9,704 nucleotides of DNA from DUAL01 sp036012565 (lineage in GTDB: Bacteria > Bacteroidota > Bacteroidia > Flavobacteriales > BACL11), in NCBI GenBank assembly GCA_036012565.1, contig DASCPP010000135.1, positions 1 to 9,704 of the forward strand. The letters are read 5' to 3'. The notes under the pieces were generated by a model. The model did no database searches. It was not told the origin of the DNA and saw nothing but the letters and a program-made list of their open reading frames with translations. This document shows positions 1-7,639 of this stretch, one piece after another (position 1 is the stretch's first letter; the number at the start of each line of letters is the position of its first letter). Both the position numbers and the translations under genes were made by a program.

Positions 1-225
1 CTAAAGTTTGTAGTTACTAATTAATTTTATGCCCCAAATTTACAAAAATTGGTTAACATTTCTCTAAGAGTTTTACTAAGAAGCAAAAACGCGCTAATTA
101 TAACAAATTCAGATAATTATATAAAAAAGGGAAGGGGGAGGAATGTTTTAATAAATTAATACCCATGAAGGTATTTGGTTGATTTCCCTGTTTAACTTTA
201 AACTACTAATAATACAAATTGCCAT
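1..225. other. Non-coding left flank downstream of dnaN
   Basis: No convincing gene is seen on either strand; stops are frequent in all frames. It is very AT-rich except for a homopurine run at 123-143 that ends in a Shine-Dalgarno-like GGGGGAGGA. The ATG after that run opens only a two-codon frame (ATG TTT TAA), so it is not a gene start. A 6-bp hairpin (158-175) could end dnaN transcription. CAAATTTA at 35-42 reads TAAATTTG on the minus strand and matches the Bacteroidota -7 consensus, but no partner -33 box lies at the right distance. It could serve a leftward gene beyond the window. Confidence 0.6.
158..175 (-). terminator. dnaN: Possible weak terminator hairpin after dnaN
   Basis: AATACC (158-163) and GGTATT (170-175) form a perfect 6-bp inverted repeat around a 6-nt loop, about 50 nt beyond the dnaN stop codon. 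In the direction of dnaN transcription it is followed by AATTTATTAAAA, which is AT-rich but not a clean U-tract. The stem is short with only two G-C pairs, so this is a tentative terminator or RNA-end stabiliser. Confidence 0.25.
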
Positions 226-1344
226 TTAACTATTCAACATCACAGGCATCACAAGCATCAAAGTGTTTTCCCCTTCATCTTGTCCATCTAAAGGCAAAAT
301 AATTCCAGCTCGGTTAGGGGCACTCATTTCAATACAAATTTGCTCAGCACCTATATTGCTTAACATTTCAATTACAAATTTGGAGTTAAATCCAATTTCC
401 ATATCCTCTCCTTCATATTGGCAAGTTAGTCGCTCTTCAGCTTGGTTAGCAAAATCTAAATCTTCTGATGTAATCAATAACTCACTGCCTTTAATTTTAA
501 GTTTTATTTGATGAGTGGTTTTATTGGCAAAAATAGAAACTCTTTTAATAGAAGCTAAAAGTGAATCTGTGTCAATACTTAATTTGTTCGGGTTTTCTTT
601 CGGAATCACCGCCTCATAATTTGGATATCTTCCATCAACCAAACGGCAAATAATGGTAGCGTCATCAAAACTAAAAAGCGCATTGGTATCATTATATTCC
701 ATCTTAATTTCGGAGCCCTCTACCAAAGTATTTTTTAATAAAGTTAATGGCTTTCTAGGTATGATAAAGGATGCGGTGCTATCGGCAGTAACATCTGTTC
801 TACTGTGGCAAACCAGTTTATGAGCGTCAGTTGCTACAAAAGAGATTTTCTCAGCAGAGAACTCACAAAAAACTCCTGACATTACTGGTCGTAACTCATC
901 ATTTCCAGCAGCAAATAAAGTTTTGTTTATTGCTTTTATCAGAACATCTGCATTTAAATTTGCAGTAGCTGCTGATTCTAATACAAGTACTTTTGGAAAT
1001 TCCTCCGCATTTTGCCCTGCTAATTTATACTGTCCGTTTTCTGAACTAATTTCAATGCCAAAATTACTGCTATCCACCAAAAAAGTAAGGGGTTGAGAGG
1101 AGAAGGTTTTTAGGGTATCTAAAAGCAATCGAGCAGGAATAGCAATCTTTCCGTTTTCCCCAGCTTCTGCTTTCATCTTCGTCATCATTGTAGTTTCTAA
1201 ATCAGAGGCGTAAATACTAATTTTGCCATCCGAAACATCAAACAAAAAGTTATCGAGTATGGGCAGTGTATTGTTAGCGGAAAGCACACCACTTAGTTTT
1301 TGTAATTCTCTCAGCAAGGCTGAGCTATCAACAATAAATTTCAT
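226..1344 (-). CDS. dnaN: DNA polymerase III subunit beta (sliding clamp)
   Basis: Encodes the beta sliding clamp, a homodimeric ring that encircles DNA and tethers the replicative polymerase and other clamp-binding proteins. The 372-residue length is normal for the family. Three clamp domains are expected, at roughly residues 1-120, 121-245 and 246-372. Recognisable motifs are NDELRPVMSGV (148-158), ATDAHKL (171-177, equivalent to the E. coli ATDGHRL strand by the peptide-binding cleft) and DGRYPNYEAVIP (237-248). The C-terminus MPVMLNS corresponds to the E. coli MPMRL end that lines the clamp-binding pocket. The start ATG (1342-1344) gives the standard N-terminus MKFIV. The gene lies 53 nt downstream of the DUF4340 gene on the same strand. 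It has its own promoter match just upstream, so it can be expressed independently of the gld operon. dnaN is not next to dnaA in the visible window. Confidence 0.98.
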   Translation of the reverse strand: MKFIVDSSALLRELQKLSGVLSANNTLPILDNFLFDVSDGKISIYASDLETTMMTKMKAEAGENGKIAIPARLLLDTLKTFSSQPLTFLVDSSNFGIEISSENGQYKLAGQNAEEFPKVLVLESAATANLNADVLIKAINKTLFAAGNDELRPVMSGVFCEFSAEKISFVATDAHKLVCHSRTDVTADSTASFIIPRKPLTLLKNTLVEGSEIKMEYNDTNALFSFDDATIICRLVDGRYPNYEAVIPKENPNKLSIDTDSLLASIKRVSIFANKTTHQIKLKIKGSELLITSEDLDFANQAEERLTCQYEGEDMEIGFNSKFVIEMLSNIGAEQICIEMSAPNRAGIILPLDGQDEGENTLMLVMPVMLNS

Positions 1345-1365
1345 TTCCGTTTATTTTAGTGCGAA

Positions 1366-1395
1366 CAAATATATAAGATTAGTTTTTATGGCAAA
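1366..1395 (-). promoter_or_regulatory. dnaN: Putative Bacteroidota-type promoter of dnaN
   Basis: On the minus strand TATATTTG (1373 to 1366) is an exact match to the Bacteroidota -7 consensus TAnnTTTG. TTTG (1395 to 1392, within a TTTTTG run) lies 18 nt upstream, in the usual position of the -33 box. The implied transcription start is near 1360, giving a leader of roughly 15 nt before the dnaN ATG. The -33 element begins just after the stop codon of the upstream DUF4340 gene, so the gap seems to be given over to this promoter. Based on consensus matching only. Confidence 0.6.
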
Positions 1396-1397
1396 AA

Positions 1398-2393
1398 TTA
1401 TTCTCCTTTCAATTCATCAATAGTAATTAACAGTCTGTTGAAAACATAATTCTGAACTAGCATTACATCTCCAGAGTTTAAAACTGCATACATTCTTTCT
1501 ACGGTATATTGCTCTTGTTTTGTTCTTGGTTTTCCTTCTTCTCTCATTTGATAAATAATTAAAGAATCCACTCCATTTTGATGTGCTACAATTAGAGAGT
1601 AAAGTTTTTTAGATTCCTCTAATTTCTCACTTATATTTTCATTTTTAAAAGTTTCGCAATTTATTTTTTTGAAGAAATTTAAATATTGCCTTAATGTTTC
1701 CTGCTTTGCTCTTACTTGCTTTTTTTGATGATTGAAAAGCAATAAATTCCCACCCTCATTTTTAATTGTAAATGAAGAATCTTGTCCTCTTTCATTTATT
1801 AATGTAATAGAGATAATTTTCTTAGGATTGAGATTGAAAATATTTTTATCTCTCCAAACTGTAATATCCACTTCTTGGCCTTGCAAGCCATAGCGTGGAC
1901 CCATAATTCCATTAAAGCCGATAATGTGCATGATGTAGGGTTGCTCGTGATTTGCAAGTAACATATAAGTGCCAGTATGGTCAGCTGTATTGTTGCCAAT
2001 AGTGTAAGTTTTTGTCGGTTTCTTATTAAGGTTTTGGTAAATCTCAATTTTCACCCCATTGGTTGCCAAATCTGTTATTACTCTGTTGTAACTACTTTCA
2101 GATACGGGCCTTTGCACACTGATATTTTTGATGGTTTTAAGGATAATATTCATGGCATTATTTCTAACTTTATATCGATTGTTTATCTGCCAATTATTTT
2201 CCATTCTATCCAAGCTTATGCTATTTCCTTTCAAATCTGCAATAAAAATTTTGCTGACAGCTGAAGTGTCTGTTACTGCAAAGTCATAAGCTAAACTACT
2301 ATTGCTATTTTTGGATTTCATTTGCCATAAAAGCACAATTAGCAGCAATATAATTGTTAGTATTATATAAGTTTTTTTTTTAGATTTAAGCAT
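1398..2393 (-). CDS. DUF4340-type membrane-anchored protein of the gldFG operon
   Basis: Encodes a predicted 331-residue protein with one N-terminal membrane anchor (residues about 9-25, YIILTIILLLIVLLWQM) after a Lys-rich start, and a long polar remainder expected in the periplasm. It resembles the DUF4340 proteins often found beside GldG-like auxiliary transporter components. I recognise the layout and the context more than any catalytic motif, and its function is unknown. The best start is the ATG at 2391-2393, giving MLKSKKK; it overlaps the gldG stop by 8 nt, which suggests translational coupling. An in-frame ATG 36 nt further upstream (2429) would add 12 residues inside gldG and is less likely. 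Codons 5-8 contain a run of ten A residues. By position it is probably an accessory or third component of the GldFG transporter (inference). Confidence 0.8.
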   Translation of the reverse strand: MLKSKKKTYIILTIILLLIVLLWQMKSKNSNSSLAYDFAVTDTSAVSKIFIADLKGNSISLDRMENNWQINNRYKVRNNAMNIILKTIKNISVQRPVSESSYNRVITDLATNGVKIEIYQNLNKKPTKTYTIGNNTADHTGTYMLLANHEQPYIMHIIGFNGIMGPRYGLQGQEVDITVWRDKNIFNLNPKKIISITLINERGQDSSFTIKNEGGNLLLFNHQKKQVRAKQETLRQYLNFFKKINCETFKNENISEKLEESKKLYSLIVAHQNGVDSLIIYQMREEGKPRTKQEQYTVERMYAVLNSGDVMLVQNYVFNRLLITIDELKGE

Positions 2394-4128
2394 ATTTTTT
2401 CTTTTTAGAGTAAGTGAAAAGTAATCCAAAAATTACAATAATAACAATTGGTAAAAGTAAATTTAATAGCTGAATAAAGAGCTTGTATTTCTGCACTTTT
2501 TCTCTGTCGAGCAATCTAAGTTTCAACTCTTTTATTTTCAAGGGGCTTAGCATTAAATCCACTGTATTATCACACAAATAATGCACAGCATTCATGATAA
2601 AAGTTTTATTGCCTGGATAAATAAATTTACCAAATTTATCATATCCCAAAGGATACACATTTCCTGTTTTTTTTGAGAAATTATTTCGAATAATATCCCC
2701 ATCACTTACAATTATCATTTTAGCATTTTTGCTATTTTCTTTAAAATCAAAGTCATTACTTTTTGGGATAATTCTGTTTTTGAAAACCGATTCAAAATCC
2801 CCTTCCAAAAGCACAGCAATTGGAATGTTTGGATTATTAAAATATTCAGAAGAAGGAGGGTTTTTTAGAATGCCTAAACTTACCCTATGTGGGCTTGGGT
2901 TTACTCTTGTGTTTGCAGAACTTTGTAATAAAATGGTCTTGTTGATATTATTTTTTATTGTATCGATTGAGCTGACAAACTCACATTTTATAGCATCTAG
3001 ATTTTTAGCAACAGCATGCTTACTATTTGATAAAAGTAAGGGGTAATACGGCCATTTAAAAAAAGATTGTTGGGGCGTGTTTCCGCTATAACCTGTAACA
3101 ATTGGAATTTCTGCTACCCTTTTATCTTGCAGTAAATCGGCATTAATTCTCACCCCATATTTGAAAAGCATATCATCCAGATTAAGATGATTTTTTTGCG
3201 CCATAAAATAGTCATCTGATTGTTGTAAAGAATCCATATTTGCATTTACCCCATCTATAAGCCAAAGTATATTTCCGCCCGCCATTATGTATTGGTCAAT
3301 TAGTAATTTATCCAAATTGTTAAAAGCAGTTTTTGGCTTTGCTATTATAAGCGCTTTAAAAGTTTTTAACTTTTGCAATTGCCTTGCTAAACTGGGCTCG
3401 TTTGTATTGCTATCCACTTCAAACTCTGTTATGTCAAAATGTTCAATATCGTAATATTCAGAAAGTGAATAATTATCAGATAAAACAGAATAGGAAATAT
3501 CTGCAACTTCCCTTTCCTTTAACTCATCATGTCCGTTTAAAAAAGCGATTTTGTCTTTTCGGTTCTTAGTAAGTTTCGATATGGCTGATACAAATTCGTA
3601 TTCTAGGGTTTCAATGGAATTATTTAGGGCCACTTCTGGATGTATACCCAATTCGTTCTTTAGCAATTGTAGTGCTAAATATTTTTCTTTATAGTAAATA
3701 ATTGCCCCAGGAAAAATGATGGAACTGCTCATGCTGGCTTGCTCTTTTACTTGCAAATCGGTAGGTTGCAGTCCTTGTTCTATTAGTTGTTTGTAAATCG
3801 AATTCCTTTGTTTCGCACTATTACTCTCAGAAGGATTGATAAATTTAAAATCCAATCTTTTTCCTGCTATATTTTTGAAGTTTTCTAATGTTTCTTTACT
3901 TCGTTTTTGCAATCGTTTAAAGCCAGAAGGAAAATTGCCATCCAAATATATTTTGATGTAAATTAAATCATCTAGTCCAGTTAAGACTTTTTTAGTCTCA
4001 TCTGAAAGAGTGTATTTTTTTTCGCTTGTTAAATCAATTCTGAAATGCAAAAAACTCCCAATTGCATTGAGTAAAATAATAAATATAATACTATAAACTA
4101 TTGGAAGAAATACTTTATTTTTCACCAT
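2386..4128 (-). CDS. gldG: Gliding motility ABC transporter auxiliary protein GldG
   Basis: GldG is the membrane-anchored periplasmic component of the Gld ABC transporter (GldA ATPase, GldF permease), first linked to gliding in Flavobacterium. The 580-residue protein has one TM helix at each end (about 9-28 and 550-572), a short Lys-rich cytoplasmic tail (SKKKKYA), and a large periplasmic region between. Family hallmarks seen are RIDLTSEKKYTLS (30-42), YLDGNFPSGFKRL (61-73), FINPSE (96-101), FLNGHDE (196-202), the hydrophobic ILWLIDGV (287-294) and VSDGDIIRN (474-482). These fit the GldG / ABC_transp_aux family, and the length is near normal. The ATG directly abuts the gldF TAG stop (TAG-ATG), so the two are surely coupled. 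The substrate of the transporter is not known. Some gldFG-bearing Bacteroidota do not glide, so motility cannot be concluded from this gene alone. Confidence 0.95.
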   Translation of the reverse strand: MVKNKVFLPIVYSIIFIILLNAIGSFLHFRIDLTSEKKYTLSDETKKVLTGLDDLIYIKIYLDGNFPSGFKRLQKRSKETLENFKNIAGKRLDFKFINPSESNSAKQRNSIYKQLIEQGLQPTDLQVKEQASMSSSIIFPGAIIYYKEKYLALQLLKNELGIHPEVALNNSIETLEYEFVSAISKLTKNRKDKIAFLNGHDELKEREVADISYSVLSDNYSLSEYYDIEHFDITEFEVDSNTNEPSLARQLQKLKTFKALIIAKPKTAFNNLDKLLIDQYIMAGGNILWLIDGVNANMDSLQQSDDYFMAQKNHLNLDDMLFKYGVRINADLLQDKRVAEIPIVTGYSGNTPQQSFFKWPYYPLLLSNSKHAVAKNLDAIKCEFVSSIDTIKNNINKTILLQSSANTRVNPSPHRVSLGILKNPPSSEYFNNPNIPIAVLLEGDFESVFKNRIIPKSNDFDFKENSKNAKMIIVSDGDIIRNNFSKKTGNVYPLGYDKFGKFIYPGNKTFIMNAVHYLCDNTVDLMLSPLKIKELKLRLLDREKVQKYKLFIQLLNLLLPIVIIVIFGLLFTYSKKKKYA

Positions 4129-4857
4129 CTATCTTTTTAATTGAATTGTGGTTTTGCTTAGCATCAAAAAGAGAAAACAGATACTCATGAAATATAAAAC
4201 ATCACGGCTGTCAATTACCCCCTTACTCATAACATTATAATGAAAAGCAATCCCTAAATTTCTAATAAGTAAATCCCAATTTTGGAAGAAAGTAACTTCA
4301 CTCAAAATACCAAAACCATAATAAACTATAGCATTACAAATAATTGCTATTAAAAATGCAACTACTTGATTGGAACTGATGGCTGAGGTAAAAATCCCTA
4401 TTGCAATAAAAGCAGAGGAAAGCATAAATAAGCCCAAATAAGAACCAATAATTCCCCCCACATCCAAATTACCGATAGTCTCTCCCAGAAAATAAATGCT
4501 AATAAAATAAATGAGTGTTGGTAAAATTGAAAATAAAACAAGCACATTTGCAGCCAAATATTTGCTTACTACCATATTCCATATTGATATTGGCTTAGTA
4601 AGTAAAACCTCCATTGTTCCTGAGCGGTATTCCTCTGAGAACAAGCGCATACAAATCGCAGGAATAAAAATTAGGAATAAGATTGGAGAAAGCATAAAAA
4701 AGGAATCCATATTGGCATAGCCGAAATCTAACACATTAAAATCACCAGAAAAAATCCACATAAAAAGACCATTTACCATCAGGAAAATAACAATGGTTAG
4801 CAGTCCGGTAATGGATCTAAAAAACTGATTTATTTCTTTTCTAAAAAGTACAATCAT
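4129..4857 (-). CDS. gldF: Gliding motility ABC transporter permease GldF
   Basis: GldF is the ABC-2 type integral membrane permease partner of GldG. The 242-residue length is as expected for the family. Six hydrophobic helices can be placed at about 17-36, 55-74, 103-124, 138-160, 165-186 and 218-236. The loop EEYRSGTMEVLLTKPIS (75-91) after the second helix is the conserved ABC-2 segment thought to contact the ATPase. No ATPase gene (GldA, with Walker A/B and an LSGGQ signature) lies in the window, so it must be encoded elsewhere if the transporter works. The ATG overlaps the stop of the preceding DUF62 gene by 4 nt (ATGA), and the stop is followed directly by the gldG ATG. Confidence 0.96.
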   Translation of the reverse strand: MIVLFRKEINQFFRSITGLLTIVIFLMVNGLFMWIFSGDFNVLDFGYANMDSFFMLSPILFLIFIPAICMRLFSEEYRSGTMEVLLTKPISIWNMVVSKYLAANVLVLFSILPTLIYFISIYFLGETIGNLDVGGIIGSYLGLFMLSSAFIAIGIFTSAISSNQVVAFLIAIICNAIVYYGFGILSEVTFFQNWDLLIRNLGIAFHYNVMSKGVIDSRDVLYFMSICFLFLMLSKTTIQLKR

Positions 4858-5657
4858 TTAAATTCAATCCTTATGTAATCGTGCAATTTAAGTCCTAATA
4901 AATCGGTAGCTCTACCCTTGTTTTGTGCTATTTCCAACATACCGTTGGCACTAAAAATAGCTAACTTTTCTCCCTCCTGTGCATCTTTATATTTCTCTCT
5001 TATCTTTGATATTTTCTCGTTTTCTCTGCCAAACAAAATTACAAAATCACGCTCCTTTCTTACTTGCTCAAATAATTTTTTACTTATGTTGGTTGTTGCA
5101 TTTCCGTAACTATCTATATAAACAACTGCTCCTTTTATAATGTTGTTTTTTGTATTTATATCGTGTTCTGTTACTGGTTTTAATTCTGATTTTATATCTG
5201 TAAATGCAGTAATTTCCTTACCAATAATTTCAAGTGTCCCTCCTCTTGCAATATGGCAAGCCGCAATTACAAACACATCTTTTATAGGAAAAGTTAAAGA
5301 ATCGGTATTTTGAGAAATATTAAGTTCTACAATTTTATCTGGTTTTAACTCATCAAACAAAAGGGAAAAAGTACCATTATCGGTTCCAATGAAATAATGT
5401 CCCCCAGCAAAAACTGCCAAATGAGAATTTTCTAAGGAAAGTTCAGAATCAACACCCAAAATATGAATGCTTCCTGTCGGGAAATTTTTATAACAATTTC
5501 GGATAACATAAGCGGTTTGTGAAATATTAAAGGCCTCAATACTATGTGTGATATCCACAATATTTACCTCTGGAATTTGACTGAGAATTGCACCCTTTAC
5601 AGATGCTACATAATAGTCCTTTAGTCCAAGGTCAGTAGTGAGAGTAATTATCGGCAT
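4854..5657 (-). CDS. SAM hydroxide adenosyltransferase family protein (DUF62)
   Basis: A 267-residue member of the DUF62 / SAM hydrolase-halogenase fold family, whose characterised non-halogenating members split S-adenosylmethionine into adenosine and methionine using activated water. Family motifs are the N-terminal TLTTDLGLKDYYVASVKG (5-22), VDITH (34-38), GVDSE (68-72), GTDNGTFS (91-98), ACHIARGG (133-140), the C-terminal-domain YIDSYGNATTNI (180-191) and SANGMLEIAQNKG (236-248). Of the family's Asp-Arg-His active-site triad, D70 and H135 are present by motif position. Where other family members have VDPGVGTxRR, this protein reads VDSELSLENS and has no Arg, so activity should not be assumed. 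It is the first gene of the operon and overlaps gldF by 4 nt. Its link to the Gld transporter is unexplained. Confidence 0.9.
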   Translation of the reverse strand: MPIITLTTDLGLKDYYVASVKGAILSQIPEVNIVDITHSIEAFNISQTAYVIRNCYKNFPTGSIHILGVDSELSLENSHLAVFAGGHYFIGTDNGTFSLLFDELKPDKIVELNISQNTDSLTFPIKDVFVIAACHIARGGTLEIIGKEITAFTDIKSELKPVTEHDINTKNNIIKGAVVYIDSYGNATTNISKKLFEQVRKERDFVILFGRENEKISKIREKYKDAQEGEKLAIFSANGMLEIAQNKGRATDLLGLKLHDYIRIEFK

Positions 5658-5738
5658 ATAATCATTAAATAATACTTAAAAAATTGTTAATTTGCAGTGG
5701 TCAAAAGTAATGATAAAACAATTGAAAATGATTATTTA
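5658..5738. promoter_or_regulatory. Divergent promoter region between the gld operon and phoH-purC
   Basis: This short AT-rich gap separates the leftward DUF62-gldFG operon from rightward phoH-purC. On the minus strand TACTTTTG (5709 to 5702) exactly matches TAnnTTTG and could drive the gld operon, with a leader of about 40 nt. On the plus strand TTAATTTG (5687-5694) matches at all but the second base and could drive phoH. Neither has a convincing TTTG -33 element at 17-23 nt. The two boxes lie back to back, 7 nt apart, so if both are real the divergent promoters would interfere with or co-regulate each other. Consensus matching only. Confidence 0.4.
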
Positions 5739-6683
5739 ATGAGTGAAAAAACAATAAAGGTTGAAGGAGTCGATTTGGTAATGCTATTTGGCGCAAACAA
5801 CAAAAAAATGGAACGACTCAGTAATTTATTTCCATCACTTAAAATAATTGCAAGAGGAAACATAATAAAAGTTATCGGAAAAACGGACGAGATATTACTT
5901 TTCAAGCAAAAATTTGACGCCATTTTAAAGCATGTTTCTCAATACGAGAGTTTAACTATTAGCCAAATGGAACGTCTTGTTTTGGAAGATGATAATAATA
6001 TTCTATCAGAAGAAAATGACCTTATACTGCACGGGCAAAAGGGGAGACTAATAAAAGCCAGAACTGTTAATCAAAGGAAAATGGTAAAGCAGTCAGAAGA
6101 AAATGATATGCTTTTTGCAATAGGTCCTGCCGGAACAGGAAAGACTTATACTGCAGTTGCCTTAGCAGTTCGTGCCCTAAAACAAAAGCAAGTAAGAAAA
6201 ATAATTCTCACGCGACCGGCAGTAGAGGCAGGGGAGAATTTGGGATTTTTACCTGGTGATTTGAAAGAAAAACTAGATCCATATTTGCAACCCCTTTATG
6301 ATGCACTTTTGGATATGGTTCCACCAGAAAAATTAGTGGACTATACCGAACATGGTATTATACAAATTGCTCCTTTGGCTTTTATGAGAGGGAGAACCTT
6401 AGATAACGCATTTGTGATTTTGGATGAGGCGCAAAATTCAACAGAAAGTCAGATGAAAATGTTCCTGACTAGAATGGGAAAATCTGCAAAATTTGTAATT
6501 ACAGGAGATGTTACTCAAATAGATTTACCAAAGCATCAATCCTCAGGATTGGTGTTGGCACAAAAAATATTACAAAAAATGGAAGGGATTGGTTTTGTAA
6601 TCCTTGACGAAAGAGATATAATTCGGCATACGCTAGTTAAAAAAATAATTAAAGCATTTCATAAACCTAAAAAAGAAAAATAA
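5739..6683 (+). CDS. phoH: PhoH family ATPase
   Basis: PhoH-like P-loop ATPase of the cytoplasm, with a helicase-superfamily-like core. The family is linked to phosphate starvation in E. coli and, through YbeY associations, to RNA metabolism, but its exact reaction is unsettled. From the chosen start the protein has 314 residues. It has an N-terminal KH-like segment with FPSLKIIARGNIIKVIG (about 31-47), the Walker A motif GPAGTGKT (129-136), TRPAVEAGE (158-166), the Walker B motif FVILDEAQN (225-233) and ITGDVTQIDLP (254-264). All expected ATPase residues are present. I chose the ATG at 5739 because it gives the usual N-terminus (MSEKTIKVEGVDLVMLFG) and length. An in-frame GTG at 5697 would add 14 unlikely residues and sits almost on top of the predicted transcription start. 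It lies 1 nt from purC, so the two are co-transcribed. Confidence 0.95.
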   Translation: MSEKTIKVEGVDLVMLFGANNKKMERLSNLFPSLKIIARGNIIKVIGKTDEILLFKQKFDAILKHVSQYESLTISQMERLVLEDDNNILSEENDLILHGQKGRLIKARTVNQRKMVKQSEENDMLFAIGPAGTGKTYTAVALAVRALKQKQVRKIILTRPAVEAGENLGFLPGDLKEKLDPYLQPLYDALLDMVPPEKLVDYTEHGIIQIAPLAFMRGRTLDNAFVILDEAQNSTESQMKMFLTRMGKSAKFVITGDVTQIDLPKHQSSGLVLAQKILQKMEGIGFVILDERDIIRHTLVKKIIKAFHKPKKEK

Positions 6684-6684
6684 A

Positions 6685-7632
6685 ATGACAAGCACTATTG
6701 TAAAAACAGAATTCAATTTTCCTAAACAAACCAAGCTTTATAAAGGAAAGGTAAGAGATGTGTATACTATAAATGATGATAAACTCATCATGATTGCAAC
6801 CGATAGGATTTCTGCTTTTGATTGCGTACTACCCAAAGGGATTCCTTTTAAAGGACAAGTGCTAAATCAAATTGCTTCTTCTTTTTTAAAAGCGACCAAC
6901 GATATTGTTCCTAATTGGCTAGAGGCAACTCCTGACCCATCTGTTTCTGTTGGAAAAAGGTGTGAACCTTTCAAGGTAGAGATGGTAATAAGAGGTTATC
7001 TTACTGGCCATGCTTGGAGAGAATACCGAGATGGTAAGAGAACAATTTGTGGAGTTCCAATGCCAAATGGAATGAAGGAAAATGACAAATTTCCAATACC
7101 TATTCTTACTCCAACAACAAAGGCAGAGGTGGGGCATGATGAAGATATATCAAGAGAAGAAATATTAGCGCAAGAATTAGTTAGTGAGCAAGATTATGTG
7201 CAGTTGGAAGATTATACCAAATCATTATTTGTAAGAGGAACTGAAATGGCGGCACAAAGAGGGTTAATTTTAGTAGATACAAAATATGAATTTGGAAAAG
7301 ATTCAGAGGGGATTATTACTTTAATTGATGAAATTCATACCCCAGATTCTTCCAGATATTTTTTTAAAGAAGGCTATCAGCAAAGCCAAGATAGAGGCGA
7401 AAAACAAAAACAACTTTCCAAAGAATTTGTTCGCCAATGGCTTATTGAAAATGGATTTCAAGGGAAAGAAGGACAATCTATACCTTTTATGAGTGATGAA
7501 TTTGTTGATTCTGTTTCGGAGAGATACATTGAACTTTTTGAGCATATAACGGGAGAGAAATTTGTAAAACAAGAAGTGGAGGATGTGCTCAACAGAGTGG
7601 AAAATAATATATTGAGTTATCTTAATAATTAA
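6685..7632 (+). CDS. purC: Phosphoribosylaminoimidazole-succinocarboxamide synthase (SAICAR synthase)
   Basis: PurC catalyses ATP-dependent joining of CAIR and L-aspartate to give SAICAR in de novo purine synthesis, in the cytoplasm. The 315-residue protein is of the longer form shared with yeast Ade1-type enzymes, rather than the roughly 240-residue short bacterial form. Motifs are LYKGKVRDVY (18-27, nucleotide-binding loop), IATDRISAFD (37-46), the signature stretch KRCEPFKVEMVIRGYLTGHAWREY (91-114), LVDTKYEFG (196-204) and IDEIHTPDSSRYF (214-226, with the acidic metal/substrate residues). All look intact. The start ATG follows the phoH TAA after one base, so expression is probably from the phoH promoter. 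No other pur genes are in the window. Confidence 0.97.
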   Translation: MTSTIVKTEFNFPKQTKLYKGKVRDVYTINDDKLIMIATDRISAFDCVLPKGIPFKGQVLNQIASSFLKATNDIVPNWLEATPDPSVSVGKRCEPFKVEMVIRGYLTGHAWREYRDGKRTICGVPMPNGMKENDKFPIPILTPTTKAEVGHDEDISREEILAQELVSEQDYVQLEDYTKSLFVRGTEMAAQRGLILVDTKYEFGKDSEGIITLIDEIHTPDSSRYFFKEGYQQSQDRGEKQKQLSKEFVRQWLIENGFQGKEGQSIPFMSDEFVDSVSERYIELFEHITGEKFVKQEVEDVLNRVENNILSYLNN

Positions 7633-7639
7633 AAATGCT

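Noticed and set aside
35..42. Minus-strand TAAATTTG as promoter of a gene left of the window
   Set aside because: No TTTG partner at 17-23 nt, and such 8-mers are frequent by chance in AT-rich DNA; no gene is visible to its left.
190..203. GTTTAA/TTAAAC inverted repeat as dnaN terminator
   Set aside because: At most 6 bp with a 2-nt loop, almost all A-T, and no T-tract follows on the minus strand.
263..511. Plus-strand 82-codon frame inside dnaN
   Set aside because: Lies wholly opposite the intact dnaN reading frame, has no recognisable protein features, and is a shadow.
2394..2429. Upstream ATG for the DUF4340 protein
   Set aside because: Would lie inside gldG and add 12 residues before a normal Lys-rich TM start; the internal ATG gives a standard short overlap.
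5697..5738. GTG start for phoH
   Set aside because: Adds 14 residues not expected in PhoH proteins and overlaps the predicted promoter region; ATG 5739 is preferred but not proven.
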